Below, piece after piece: positions 25,724 to 38,012 of a DNA stretch of 64,000 nucleotides (within the stretch, counting starts at the first letter, position 1; every line of letters starts with the position of its first letter). Location: the NCBI GenBank assembly GCA_030066595.1, contig JASJBI010000009.1, positions 62,001 to 126,000 of the forward strand, read 5' to 3'. This stretch comes from Alphaproteobacteria bacterium. Lineage in GTDB: Bacteria > Pseudomonadota > Alphaproteobacteria > JAJFFI01. The notes beneath the pieces were generated by a model. It was not told the origin of the DNA and did no database searches. It worked only from the letters and a program-made list of their open reading frames with translations. The translations under genes and the position numbers were made by a program.

Positions 25724-27632
25724 CCGCTTCGCGGCGGTCATGGCGATCACGGCCGCTCTGGGCGTGGCCGAGCTCCCGCCGGCCTGGGCGCAAGACCAGA
25801 GCGGCGGCCCGGTCCGGCTGGTGCCGAGCGCGCCGCCGGCCACGGTTCCGGCCAGGGCCACGTCCGCGCCGGGCTTGACCACGCTGGCCCCGACCGAAGT
25901 GGCACCTCCAGGGACCGCGCCCGGGGCGGGCGAAATCGAAGCGGCGAGCGGCATAACCGCGGTACCGCTGCCTGCGGTCGACCCTGAATCCACCGGACTT
26001 CTGAACAGCAATGCCGGCGGACTGGGCGTCGACATGTGGAGCGGGACGAGCCATGGGACGATCCGCAGCCTGATGCCTCGGCTTCCGGCGGATTCCCGCT
26101 CCCCGGCAGTCCGGGATCTGATGCGCCGGCTTTTGCTCTCGGCGGCCAAGGCTCCGGCGCAGGAGGTCGCGGGGACTGGCGCCGGCGCGACCAGCCTGCT
26201 GGGCCTGCGGGCCGAGCGGCTGCTCGCGATGGGCGACCGGGAGGCGGTCGAGGCGCTGGCCCGGGTCGCCGGACGCGGCATACCTGACATACGCTTGGCG
26301 GAGGTTCATGCCGACGCGCTCCTGCTGTCGGGCGACAACCCAGCGGCCTGTCGGCACGCACGCGAAGCCATCGCCTCGGTGACGTCGCGATACCTGCAAA
26401 AGATCTTGGTATTTTGTCACGCTCTCGAGGGTGAGCGCGCCAAGGCGATGCTGGGCGTCGAGCTGCTGTTGGAGCAGTCTGACAGTCTCTCCGAGTCCAA
26501 GCAGGCGGCCGACGATCGCTTCGTGACCCTGCTGGAGGCCGTCCTGGACGAGCGGCGGGCGACATTGGCGGCTGACGGAGAGCCAACTGGGCTGTTGCCG
26601 CTGGACGTCGCGATGTTGCGCGCAGCCGACACGAAGCTACCGGCGGACATCCTGGAGACCGCCGATCTTGCGCTCCTGGCGGCGATGTTTGAGGGCCACA
26701 CATCGTCGGTCGCGTCGACGGGAGACCCGCGGACGGACCAGTTGGACGAGATCCGGGCCATCGAGCGCGGCGTGACCACCTCCGTGATCAGTGTCGGCCT
26801 GCTTCGCGTACGATATGAACAACTGGCGTTCGACAATCTGGTGCCCGCGCATGTGCTGAGTATGCGGGACAGAGAGTACGGCCCGGAGGCACGGGCGCGG
26901 CTCCATCAAGCGATCGTGCGTGCCGTCGACGACGGCCAGCGCGCGCAGCTGTTGGCGATGCAGCTGAGCCAGGCACGCCGACACGGCGACTATCACTTGT
27001 CCGCGCGGGCCGCGGAGGACCAGCTGCGCGAGATCGGGCCATCGGCGGATATGCTTTGGTTCGCGGGCGAAGCGACGCGCGGGCTCTATGCCGTGCGCCG
27101 GATCGGAGAGGGCCGGACCTGGTTCCGCCTGCTGACCTCGATGGTCGCGCCGTCATCGCACGGCGACAGGGCGGCATCGCGGCTCTGGCCTTTGGTCAGG
27201 TTGGCTGACGGCGAGGCGGCTCCGGCGGCGGATTCGAACCGTCTTCGGGACTGGTGGCAGATCCAGCAGAGCACCTATTCAGCGATCGAGGCCGAACGGC
27301 GGGCTGCACTCTTGTTCGCGATGTTCGATGGCCTTGAGGAGCCCATGTCCGATCTGGCCTGGCAACCGCTGATGGCAGAGTCTCGCCGTGCCGCGGACGC
27401 CATGTCGGAGGCGGCGATGTGGCGTTCGCTCGCTCACGTGAGCCTAGAGAACCGGCGCGGCGAAACGGCGCTGAGGGCGTTGATCTCCGTCGCGGAGTCG
27501 AGCCCCGAGGGTGATGTCGGCCGCATCAACGCTCTGGTGGCGAGAGAGGCCATCGTGGCCTTGCGACGGGTGGGTCTCGAGGATGACGCCCGCGCCATCG
27601 CCTTCGATATCGCTTTGGCGGCTGGGCTTTGA
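25704..27632 (+). CDS. large exported protein of unknown function
   Basis: A 642-aa protein with a signal peptide (MNDSRASRFAAVMAITAALG, cleavage near AWA-QDQ) and a Pro/Ala/Thr-rich linker to about residue 110. A long, Ala/Leu/Arg-rich all-helical body follows, resembling tetratricopeptide-type solenoids without a clean consensus. It overlaps the 57-aa membrane gene and is followed 28 bp later by xerD. I recognise no family name; a periplasmic scaffold is possible. Confidence 0.78.
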   Translation: MNDSRASRFAAVMAITAALGVAELPPAWAQDQSGGPVRLVPSAPPATVPARATSAPGLTTLAPTEVAPPGTAPGAGEIEAASGITAVPLPAVDPESTGLLNSNAGGLGVDMWSGTSHGTIRSLMPRLPADSRSPAVRDLMRRLLLSAAKAPAQEVAGTGAGATSLLGLRAERLLAMGDREAVEALARVAGRGIPDIRLAEVHADALLLSGDNPAACRHAREAIASVTSRYLQKILVFCHALEGERAKAMLGVELLLEQSDSLSESKQAADDRFVTLLEAVLDERRATLAADGEPTGLLPLDVAMLRAADTKLPADILETADLALLAAMFEGHTSSVASTGDPRTDQLDEIRAIERGVTTSVISVGLLRVRYEQLAFDNLVPAHVLSMRDREYGPEARARLHQAIVRAVDDGQRAQLLAMQLSQARRHGDYHLSARAAEDQLREIGPSADMLWFAGEATRGLYAVRRIGEGRTWFRLLTSMVAPSSHGDRAASRLWPLVRLADGEAAPAADSNRLRDWWQIQQSTYSAIEAERRAALLFAMFDGLEEPMSDLAWQPLMAESRRAADAMSEAAMWRSLAHVSLENRRGETALRALISVAESSPEGDVGRINALVAREAIVALRRVGLEDDARAIAFDIALAAGL

Positions 27633-27660
27633 GCCCAACCGGCCAGCGGGCGATCCGCCG

Positions 27661-28572
27661 ATGACCGAAGCGAACCCGTCTGAAGCTGTTGCAGCCTTTT
27701 TCGAGATGCTGGCGGCGGAACGCGGGGCCTCCGGCAATACCATGGCCGCCTATGCCCAGGACATCGACGACTACCAGGGCTTCCTGCGGGTGCGGAGCGA
27801 GAGCGTTCTGGGCGCGGGCGAAAGCACGTTGCGCGCCTATCTCTCGGTGCTGAAGGAGAACGGCTTGGCGGCGCGCACGGTCGCGCGGCGGCTCTCAGCG
27901 CTACGCCAGCTGCACCGGTTCCTGGTCAGCGAGGGATATCGCCGGGACGATCCGACCGTGCCACTGGCCAGCCCGCGTCTGGGCCGGCCGCTGCCGAAGG
28001 TCCTGTCCGAGGAGGAGGTGGACATGCTGCTCGCCGCGGCCCGGGCCCGCAGAGGGCCGGAAGGACGTCGGCTGCTCGCTTTGGTCGAGATGCTCTATGC
28101 CGCCGGACTGCGGGTCTCCGAGCTGGTCGGCCTGCCGCTCTCGGCCGTCTCCCGGGACCGGCGATTTCTCACCGTTCGGGGCAAGGGCGACAAGGAGCGT
28201 ATGGTGCCCATGTCCGAGCCGGCCAGTGCGGCGCTGCTGGCCTATCTCGAGATACGGGGGCATTTTCTGACCGCCGGCCGCCCGGCCCCGTGGCTGTTCC
28301 CCTCGCGGGCGGCGAGCGGCCATTTGACCCGGCATCGTTTTGCGCAGTTGCTCAAACAGCTTGCGATCGATGCGGGCCTGGCGCCGGAACGGGTCTCGCC
28401 GCACGTGCTGCGCCATGCCTTCGCCAGCCACCTGCTGAACCGCGGGGCCGACCTGCGCAGCGTGCAGCAGATGCTCGGCCACGCGGATATCTCGACGACC
28501 CAAATCTACACGCATGTGCTGGACGAGCGGCTCAAGGCGCTGGTCCGGTCCCATCATCCCCTGGCCGGATAG
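27661..28572 (+). CDS. xerD: site-specific tyrosine recombinase XerD
   Basis: A 303-aa tyrosine recombinase resolving chromosome dimers at dif with XerC. The N-terminal SAM-like DNA-binding domain (residues 5-95) contains SGNTMAAYAQDIDDYQGFL. The catalytic set is Arg in GLRVSELVGLPLSA (about 151), HVLRH (about 248-252), LGHAD (about 274) and Tyr in TTQIYTHV (about 283). Length and the LSEEEVDMLL-type linker fit XerD better than a phage integrase, and no phage genes adjoin it. Confidence 0.93.
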   Translation: MTEANPSEAVAAFFEMLAAERGASGNTMAAYAQDIDDYQGFLRVRSESVLGAGESTLRAYLSVLKENGLAARTVARRLSALRQLHRFLVSEGYRRDDPTVPLASPRLGRPLPKVLSEEEVDMLLAAARARRGPEGRRLLALVEMLYAAGLRVSELVGLPLSAVSRDRRFLTVRGKGDKERMVPMSEPASAALLAYLEIRGHFLTAGRPAPWLFPSRAASGHLTRHRFAQLLKQLAIDAGLAPERVSPHVLRHAFASHLLNRGADLRSVQQMLGHADISTTQIYTHVLDERLKALVRSHHPLAG

Positions 28573-28695
28573 CGGTGTCGGTTGACAATCCCGGCGCCAC
28601 GCCGCATACCCCTGCCGCACCGCGAGACCTGACCGGCCTCGGGTAGGGGGGACCATGTTCGGTCGACCGGCCTCAGAGGAGATGTGGGGAATAGA

Positions 28696-29676
28696 ATGAG
28701 CTTTAAGATTGTCGAACAAGCGCCTGCGCGCCTCAATCGCAGCGAACTCGCCGTCCCGGGCAGCAGCCCGCAGTTTTTCGAGAAAGCCGCCAAGGGCGCG
28801 GCGGACGTGATCTTTCTGGATCTCGAGGATGCGGTTGCGCCGGACGACAAGGAACAGGCCCGCAAGAACATCATTGAGGCGCTGAACGAGATCGACTGGA
28901 CCGGCAAGACCATGTCGGTGCGCATCAACGGGCTGGACACCCACTACATGTACCGGGACGTGGTCGACGTGGTCGAGCAGGCCGGCGACAAGCTGGACCT
29001 GATCATGATCCCGAAAGCGGGAACCGCCGAGGACATCTATGCCATCGATATGCTGGTGACCCAGATCGAGGCCGCCAAAGGATACAAGAAGCGCATCGGC
29101 TTCGAGATGATCATCGAAACCGCGCTGGGCATGCAGAACGTGTTCGAGATCGCGGCGGCAAGCCCGCGCAACGAGTCGCTGCATTTCGGCGTCGCGGACT
29201 ATGCGGCCTCGACCCGCGCGCGGACCACCGTGATCGGCGGTCCCAACCGGGACTACGGCGTGCTCACGGACAAGGAAGAGGGCAAGGAGCGGGACTACCA
29301 CTGGGGCGACATGTGGCACTATCCGATCGCCAAGATGATCGTCGCCGCGCGGGCCAACGGGCTGCGGCCGATCGACGGTCCGTTCGGCGATTTCTCCGAT
29401 CCCGACGGCTTTGTGGCCCAGGCGAGGCGCGCCGCGGTCCTCGGTTGCGAAGGCAAATGGGCGATCCACCCGTCGCAGGTCGCGCTGGCCAACGAAGTCT
29501 ACAGCCCTTCGGAAAAGGAGGTCACCCAGGCGCGCCGGATCCTCGAGGCCATGGAGCAGGCTCAGAAGGAGGGCAAGGGCGCGGTTGCTTTGGATGGCCG
29601 GCTCATCGATATCGCCTCGATTCGCCAGGCCCAGGTGCTTGTCAAGAAGTCGGAACAGATCAGCGCGGCCGAATAG
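28696..29676 (+). CDS. mcl1: L-malyl-CoA/beta-methylmalyl-CoA lyase (HpcH/HpaI, CitE-like)
   Basis: A 326-aa Mg-dependent lyase cleaving malyl-CoA or beta-methylmalyl-CoA to glyoxylate plus acetyl- or propionyl-CoA. Blocks are FLDLEDAVAPDDKEQARKNI, SVRINGLDTHYMYRDVVDV, MIIETALGMQNV, GPFGDFSDPDGF and GKWAIHPSQVALANEVY, all as in alphaproteobacterial Mcl1. A GGGGA box precedes the ATG. It lies next to accA and in the same window as methylmalonyl-CoA mutase, consistent with the ethylmalonyl-CoA or methylaspartate/glyoxylate routes. Confidence 0.9.
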   Translation: MSFKIVEQAPARLNRSELAVPGSSPQFFEKAAKGAADVIFLDLEDAVAPDDKEQARKNIIEALNEIDWTGKTMSVRINGLDTHYMYRDVVDVVEQAGDKLDLIMIPKAGTAEDIYAIDMLVTQIEAAKGYKKRIGFEMIIETALGMQNVFEIAAASPRNESLHFGVADYAASTRARTTVIGGPNRDYGVLTDKEEGKERDYHWGDMWHYPIAKMIVAARANGLRPIDGPFGDFSDPDGFVAQARRAAVLGCEGKWAIHPSQVALANEVYSPSEKEVTQARRILEAMEQAQKEGKGAVALDGRLIDIASIRQAQVLVKKSEQISAAE

Positions 29677-29768
29677 CCGGCGGTCCGATCAGACCCGAGT
29701 CCGCGCTTGGCAGCCGCGGCTGGAATAGCCATCTCTAGGCCGGAGCACCACAGCGAGACGGCCCGCTC

Positions 29769-30725
29769 ATGCGGAATTTCCTGGACTTCGAGAAGTCGAT
29801 CGCCGAGCTGGAAGGCAAGATCGAAGAGCTGCGTCACCTGTCGGATGCAGGCGATCTCAACATCGCCGAAGAGGTGGGGCGTCTCCAGGACAAGCTGGAC
29901 CGGCAGATCAAGCAGACCTATGCCCGCTTGACGCCTTGGCAGAAGGTGCAGGTGGCGCGCCACCCCGACCGGCCGCATTTCTCGGACTACGTCGACGCGC
30001 TGGTCGAGGATTTCACGCCCTTGGCCGGCGACCGCCTGTACGGCGAAGACCGGGCGATCGTCGGCGGCATCGGCCGGTTTCGAGGCTTCTCGGCCATCTT
30101 CATCGGCAACGAGAAGGGCGCGGACACGGATTCCCGTGTGGCCCACAATTTCGGGATGGCCCGCCCCGAGGGCTATCGCAAGGCGCAGCGCTTGATGCAG
30201 CTGGCGGACCGGTTTCATCTGCCGGTGATCACGCTGGTCGACACGTCGGGCGCCTATCCCGGCATCGGCGCCGAGGAGCGTGGCCAGGCCGAGGCGATTG
30301 CCCGCTCGATCGAGACCTGCCTGGCGCTGCGGGTCCCGCTGATTGCGGTGATCATCGGGGAGGGTGGATCCGGCGGCGCGATCGCGCTCGCGGCGGCCAA
30401 CACGGTGCTGATGCTGGAGCACGCGATCTACTCCGTGATCTCGCCCGAGGGCTGCGCCTCGATCCTGTGGCGCAGCGCCGAGTATGCCGAGACTGCGGCC
30501 GAGGCGCTCAAGATCACCGCCCAGGACCTGGACCAGCTTGGTGTCATTGACGGCGTGATCGAAGAACCCGTCGGCGGTGCCCATCGGGCGCCGGACGCGG
30601 TGATTGCCAGCCTCGGCGACGTCGTGGAGGAAGCGCTCCGCGCGCTCATCGGTCTCGATGGAGGGGTGCTGCGTGCCCGCCGGCGTGAAAAGTTCCTGGA
30701 GATGGGCAAGCAGGGCCTGGCCTGA
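29769..30725 (+). CDS. accA: acetyl-CoA carboxylase carboxyltransferase subunit alpha
   Basis: A 318-aa subunit that, with AccD, moves the carboxyl group from biotin to acetyl-CoA in fatty-acid synthesis. It starts MRNFLDFEKSIAELEGKIEEL, followed by FRGFSAIFIGNEKG, TLVDTSGAYPGIGAEERGQ, IIGEGGSGGAIAL and EGCASILWRSAEYA, all AccA hallmarks. Full length and in a normal solo position. Confidence 0.96.
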   Translation: MRNFLDFEKSIAELEGKIEELRHLSDAGDLNIAEEVGRLQDKLDRQIKQTYARLTPWQKVQVARHPDRPHFSDYVDALVEDFTPLAGDRLYGEDRAIVGGIGRFRGFSAIFIGNEKGADTDSRVAHNFGMARPEGYRKAQRLMQLADRFHLPVITLVDTSGAYPGIGAEERGQAEAIARSIETCLALRVPLIAVIIGEGGSGGAIALAAANTVLMLEHAIYSVISPEGCASILWRSAEYAETAAEALKITAQDLDQLGVIDGVIEEPVGGAHRAPDAVIASLGDVVEEALRALIGLDGGVLRARRREKFLEMGKQGLA

Positions 30726-30849
30726 ACCAAGCCCAGTCTCTCTGGACCGATCCCGTGTGCGAAGGCCGCGACACCGCCGGGATGCCGCGGCCAGGCACAT
30801 TTCGGACAAACGGCAATAGGTCGATGGTGGACCTCGGGGCACCGAGGCC

Positions 30850-30908
30850 CTCACACTTCGACAAACTCAGTATGAGGGCCTCGTCCTGAGCCTGTCGAAG
30901 GGCAGGCC
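30850..30908. repeat. REP-like palindromic repeat, second copy
   Basis: CTTCGACAAACTCAG (30856-30870) and CTGAGCCTGTCGAAG (30886-30900) form a stem, with the same core arms as the element at 2098-2177. It sits between the convergent accA and catalase genes. Confidence 0.75.
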
Positions 30909-30941
30909 CGGACCGCTTATTGCGCTCTTTGGGACCGCGCC

Positions 30942-32399
30942 TTACTCGGCCGCCTCGGGTGCCGCCAGGCCCAGGCGCCGGGCAACGCCCGCGCCATAGG
31001 CGGGATCGGCCTTCTCGAAATGGCCGATCTGACGCCGCACGATCTCTTCCGGCACGCCCTGCATGGCCCCGGCAATGGCGTCCATCAGACGGTCCTGCTC
31101 GTCGCTTGGCAGCAACCGGAACAGGTTCCCCGCCTGGGTATAGTCGTCATTGCCTTGGCGGTGGTCGTAACGGTCGGCGTCGCCCAGAATCTTGAGCGGC
31201 GGCTCCTTGACCGCCGGATCCTCGACCGGGCCGCCGAAGCTGTTCGGCTCGTAGTTCACGCTGCCGCCGCCGTTGCCGTCGAAGCGCATGGCCCCGTCCC
31301 GATGATAGCTGTGCACCGGACAGCGCGGTTTGTTCACCGGCAGCGTCTCGTAGTTGACCCCGAGGCGGTACCGGTGCGCGTCGGCATAGGAGAAGATGCG
31401 GAACTGCAGCATCTTGTCCGGGCTGTGTCCGATCCCAGGCACCACGTTGGCCGGGGAGAAGGACGACTGCTCGACTTCGGCATGGTAGTTTTCCGGGTTG
31501 CGGTTGAGCTCGAGCTCGCCCACTTCGATCAGCGGAAAGTCGCCGTGCGGCCAGACCTTGGTGAGATCGAAGGGGTCATATGGGGTCGTCTCGGCCTCCG
31601 CCTCGGGCATGATCTGGACGCAGACCCGCCATTTCGGATGGTCGCCGCGCTCGATCGCCTCATAGAGATCGCGCTGGTGGCTCTCCCGATCGCCGCCGAT
31701 GATGTGGGCCGAGTCCTCGTTCGTGATGGTCTCGATGCCCTGTTTGGTCTTGAAGTGGAACTTGACCCAGAAGCGCTCGCCCTCTGCGTTGATGAAGCTG
31801 AAGGTATGCGAGCCATAGCCGTTCAAATGCCGGTAGCTCCTGGGCAGGCCTCGGTCTGAGAACAGGATCGTGATCTGGTGCAGGCTTTCCGGGCTCAGTG
31901 ACCAGAAATCCCACATCGCGGTCGGGTTGCGCAGATTGGTCCTGGGATCGCGCTTTTGGGTGCGGATGAAGTCCGGAAACTTGTAGGGATCGCGCACGAA
32001 GAACACCGGCGTGTTGTTGCCGACCAGGTCCCAGTTGCCTTCCTCGGTGTAGAACTTGACGGCGAAGCCGCGCACGTCCCGTTCGGCGTCGGCCGCGCCG
32101 CGCTCGCCGGCCACGGTGGAAAAACGCAGGAACGCCTCGGTCTGCTTGCCGATCTCGGAGAAGATCTTGGCCTTGGTATACCGCGAGATGTCGTTGGTCA
32201 CGGTGAAGGTGCCGTAGGCGGCCGAGCCCTTGGCGTGGACCACGCGTTCCGGGATCCGTTCCCGGTTGAAATGCGCGTGCTTCTCGAAGAGCTGCCAGTC
32301 CTAGACCAAGAGCGGCCCGCGCGGCCCGGCGGTCAGGCTGTTCTGGTTGTCGCCCACCGGGATACCGGCGGCGGTGGTGAGCCTCGGTTTGTCTGCCAT
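30942..32399 (-). pseudogene. katA: catalase interrupted by an in-frame amber codon
   Basis: The full frame would encode a 485-aa clade 3-type heme catalase starting at the ATG ending at 32399, behind a good GAGGAGG ribosome site. Codon 33 is TAG (32301-32303) where homologues read Gln in LLxQDWQ, a single C-to-T change. Downstream everything is intact: catalytic His in [13 protein letters not shown] (His54 of the full frame), Asn in GNNTPVFF, and proximal Tyr in [16 protein letters not shown] at codon 53 could give a protein lacking the N-terminal arm. A Fur-type palindrome lies upstream. It could be a true nonsense allele, a sequencing error or, less likely, suppressed. Confidence 0.85.
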
Positions 32400-32490
32400 C
32401 GCTGTCCTCCTCATGGGTTGCCTTCGGCGTTCCGGTCCGTTGCCTCCGCTGACACCGATACCCGACCGCCATTGGCCGAGTTTCTACAAA

Positions 32491-32505
32491 TTAGAATCAT
32501 TCTAA
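32491..32505. promoter_or_regulatory. Fur-superfamily-type operator (7-1-7 palindrome) upstream of catalase
   Basis: TTAGAATCATTCTAA is a perfect palindrome around one central base. It matches the 7-1-7 plan of PerR/Fur boxes and the TTAGAA-N3-TTCTAA core of the Irr iron-control element. It is 92 bp upstream of the catalase start and overlaps a plausible -10 (TTGAAT-N16-TAAGTT, minus strand). Confidence 0.65.
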
Positions 32506-32719
32506 CTTAGCGTATCCGGAGATGAATTCAAGGAAATCGTAATGACGATTTTCTCATGGATCTGCGTCCGCCCGATCGCGCCACCGGCGACGGTCAGCAG
32601 TTCACGGCGATCAGCTAAGTGGTTGCGGCGGCCCAGGCGCCTGGAGATCCGCGCCATCCATGACGGGACGCAGGCTTATTCTCAGCGGGGCGAAGATTAT
32701 TAAGGGGGTGAGGAGCCTG
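32506..32719. other. remainder of the 320-bp catalase/DUF2336 gap
   Basis: Apart from the catalase promoter and operator just to its left, this stretch shows no gene. The DUF2336 gene ends at its right edge on the same strand, so it is also that gene's 3' flank. I see no strong terminator. Confidence 0.4.
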
Positions 32720-33829
32720 TTAGGCCGAAAGCTTGTAGAGGGTCGCGTCCAGGTCGCCCGGCCCGATATGTTCATACTGCTTCAGCAGCCCCTCCATGAT
32801 GCGGGCCCGCCGGCGGCTTCGATCCTCTTCATCATTGCCGTCCAAGCCCTCCAGAATGACCACATTGGTGGCAATGCGGAAGGCCGGAAACAGGTGTTCC
32901 GGCAAGCCCGCCTGCTGATAGAGCGCCTTGAGCCCCAGGGGGCCGCAATCGCGCAACAGCTTGCGGGCGTTGTCGGCCGGGAGGCGGGTGTGCAGGGCCA
33001 TCGCTTCCTCGAAGAAGGCGGTCCTGCCGTCGCACAACGCGCGCAGTAACAACGTTGGGGTCAGCTTGTTCTCCGACCCGAGCTGCAGGATCAACTTGCG
33101 AAGCTCTCCCGTACGCTGCTTTTCGCCAGGGATCAGCCCGAGCACGGCACGCTCCCGCGCCTGCCGGCCGATGGCCGTGGCAAGCGGCGCCGGCAGGCGA
33201 TGATGAATCATGAGATACTGGCAGAGTTCCTCGGAGACCAGTCCCACCAAGCGCTCGACCACCGTTGCCGGCAACGCGCCGCGGCGCACCATCGGGCCGT
33301 GCACCCGCGTCGATCCTCCATGTATGTCCAGGATGTTGTTGAGCCCGGCCTCGGTGATCGCGGCTCCGGCGTTCGACAACATGGTGATGGCGACCTCTTC
33401 CTCGCGGCTGCGCGCGATCAGGGCGTCCGCCAATGCCCTCGAGATCTGACGCCGCCGCGCGATGGCGAGGCGTTTGCGCAGACCGGCCGACCGTAAGATC
33501 TCGATCAGGTCCGCATCGGTGAGAGCTTCCGAGAACTGCAGCATCGGGATCGCCACGGAGTCCACATCCCGGGCAAGGCTCAGCGCCAGCGCGCGCGGTA
33601 GAAACGGGCAGTGCTTCAGGGAATGGGACAGCGCTTCCCGGACCTCGACGGCGACGTCCAGCACCAGCAAGCCGATGATATCCTCGGCGATCTCGCGCTC
33701 ACCCGCAGCGAGGCCGTTCCGCCGATAGACCGCGGAAACCTTTTTCGCCGTGTCAAGGCGTGTCGCTGGCGAGGGGTCCGCCTTGAGACGCTCGATATCC
33801 CGTTCGGTTAGGGCTGGCGCTGCCTGCAT
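32720..33829 (-). CDS. DUF2336 domain-containing protein
   Basis: A 369-aa, mostly helical protein of the alphaproteobacterial DUF2336 family. Typical stretches are RLDTAKKVSAVYRRNGL, AVEVREALSHSLKHC, DVDSVAIPMLQFSEALTDADLIEIL and ITEAGLNNILDIHGG. The HEAT-like helical repeats suggest a protein-interaction role. Function unknown. Its upstream flank is the most AT-rich stretch of the window. Confidence 0.87.
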   Translation of the reverse strand: MQAAPALTERDIERLKADPSPATRLDTAKKVSAVYRRNGLAAGEREIAEDIIGLLVLDVAVEVREALSHSLKHCPFLPRALALSLARDVDSVAIPMLQFSEALTDADLIEILRSAGLRKRLAIARRRQISRALADALIARSREEEVAITMLSNAGAAITEAGLNNILDIHGGSTRVHGPMVRRGALPATVVERLVGLVSEELCQYLMIHHRLPAPLATAIGRQARERAVLGLIPGEKQRTGELRKLILQLGSENKLTPTLLLRALCDGRTAFFEEAMALHTRLPADNARKLLRDCGPLGLKALYQQAGLPEHLFPAFRIATNVVILEGLDGNDEEDRSRRRARIMEGLLKQYEHIGPGDLDATLYKLSA

Positions 33830-33839
33830 CCGCTTCCGC

Positions 33840-34020
33840 CATTCCGGTCCTGAATAGCTTTAGCATACTACGAAGATATGACCAGAGTCGCAACAGAAAA
33901 TTAAGTAAGCATTGGATCAATCTATAATAATACCGATCGTTTACGAAAATCTTACAAAAATGTTTCTTAACTTATGCACCATTAATATTTTGTTTACTTT
34001 TTTGCGTATGCTGCCATCAC
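33840..34020. promoter_or_regulatory. AT-rich gap upstream of the DUF2336 gene
   Basis: About 180 bp of conspicuously AT-rich sequence in an otherwise GC-rich window, with runs such as TCTATAATAATACC and TTACAAAAATGTTTC. It contains the small palindrome ATTGGATCAAT (33911-33921). It presumably carries the leftward promoter and may bind a nucleoid protein. No open frame of note. Confidence 0.5.
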
Positions 34021-34022
34021 AT

Positions 34023-34835
34023 TCAGATTCCTGCCCTTTCATTTAGGCCACGCTGGAGCGCCACGAGGCCATCGGGCGTTCCGACATCGATGACCGGGCG
34101 GTCAGAGACGGGCTCCGCCACCACCCGCAGCCCGTCGTCGATCGCCGCCAGAATGACGTGGCCGACGAAGTGCTCGGCCTCCCGCCCGCGCTCGGCAAGG
34201 GTGCGCAGGTAGCGGTGCAGGAACTCGGTGAAGGTCGGGCGCCAAGCCGCGATCGCCCAGCACCGGGTGAGCGCGGTTTTGGCCGGCTTGATCTCGATTC
34301 CGGTCACGGCGCCCTGGCCGTCCACCGCGACCATGTCGACCAGGCTCGGCGTGTCCGTGGGGAACAGGCCCAGCACCACATCGGCGTCCCGCGCAGTCAA
34401 TTGGTTCAGGCAAATGCGAAAAGCGTCCGGCGCGTCGAACACCATGTCGGGAAAGCCGAGCGCGATATGGTAGCCGCGGACGTAGGGATAGGCGACGTCC
34501 AAGGTGTAGGGCACGCCAACCGGCCCATCTTTGAGGAGATATCCGATCGGCATGCCGATGCCTGCTCCGTCGCCGAGATAGGCGGGAATGTCCCATTTAC
34601 CGTCCCGAATGATGACGAAGGCACGCGCCACGCCGGAGGCCTGCATGTTGCCAAGCAGGCAGTCACAGACGGCCCGGGAGCGGACCACGCGGCCGCCCTC
34701 CTCCACCTGCGTCCCGACGGGGTAGAGTTCCTTGCTGAACGGCATCGGGGCAAGCCTGGTGGCCCGGCCGGCAGCCGGGACCAGCCCGATCAGCTCGATA
34801 TCGCCTGTCTTGGGGGGGTCGTCCATGGCCGCCAT
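34023..34835 (-). CDS. nucleotidyltransferase, NDP-sugar pyrophosphorylase-like
   Basis: A 270-aa protein with the NTP-transferase fold of RmlA/GalU-type enzymes. GLVPAAGRATRLAPMPFSKELYPVG is the nucleotide-binding loop (residues about 16-40), with a later DVVLGLFPTDTPSLVDMVAVD region for sugar-nucleotide binding and EIKPAKTALTRCWAIAAW. It would activate a sugar 1-phosphate with UTP, TTP or CTP. No glycan genes adjoin it. An ATG three codons downstream (34826) is an equally good start. Confidence 0.82.
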   Translation of the reverse strand: MAAMDDPPKTGDIELIGLVPAAGRATRLAPMPFSKELYPVGTQVEEGGRVVRSRAVCDCLLGNMQASGVARAFVIIRDGKWDIPAYLGDGAGIGMPIGYLLKDGPVGVPYTLDVAYPYVRGYHIALGFPDMVFDAPDAFRICLNQLTARDADVVLGLFPTDTPSLVDMVAVDGQGAVTGIEIKPAKTALTRCWAIAAWRPTFTEFLHRYLRTLAERGREAEHFVGHVILAAIDDGLRVVAEPVSDRPVIDVGTPDGLVALQRGLNERAGI

Positions 34836-35072
34836 CCGCTTGCCGTGCCAGTTGCGATCCGCTTAGCGGCTCTAGTTTAACATTTCCTTTGGGAAATCCT
34901 GGCGACGCGCGGCGAGGCAGCCTTCACCGGCAGGAGCGCCAACGGATTCGCGGCTGCGGCGCGGTTCAGGCCCATGGCCCCGCCGGCCGCGATCCTGGCG
35001 CGTTCGATGTCCGGAATGCGCGCGCCGCGCCGATCTGGTGCGCCGCGTCACAAGTGGCGAAGCCTCGGGCGC

Positions 35073-37817
<2,745 letters not shown>

Positions 37818-38012
37818 GGATCGTCCTGATTACTCATGAAGAACAAAAATGCGCGGAGTCCAACAATTTGACCCCAGATGACACATAGGCGGGCGACGGG
37901 AGCCTGTCAACGACCGCGCTTCGGTGAACCCGCTGCGCCTGTTGGCGACCGGCGACTTGTCTGGCGATCATTGATGTGCGATATGGGCAGGGGTTTAGGG
38001 GGCTGCGAGACG

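Noticed and set aside
27661..28572. Phage integrase marking a prophage
   Set aside because: Sequence, length and housekeeping neighbours fit XerD, and no phage genes are nearby.
30942..32399. Amber readthrough or pyrrolysine in catalase
   Set aside because: No pyl genes are seen, the family has Gln there, and a single CAG-to-TAG change explains it.
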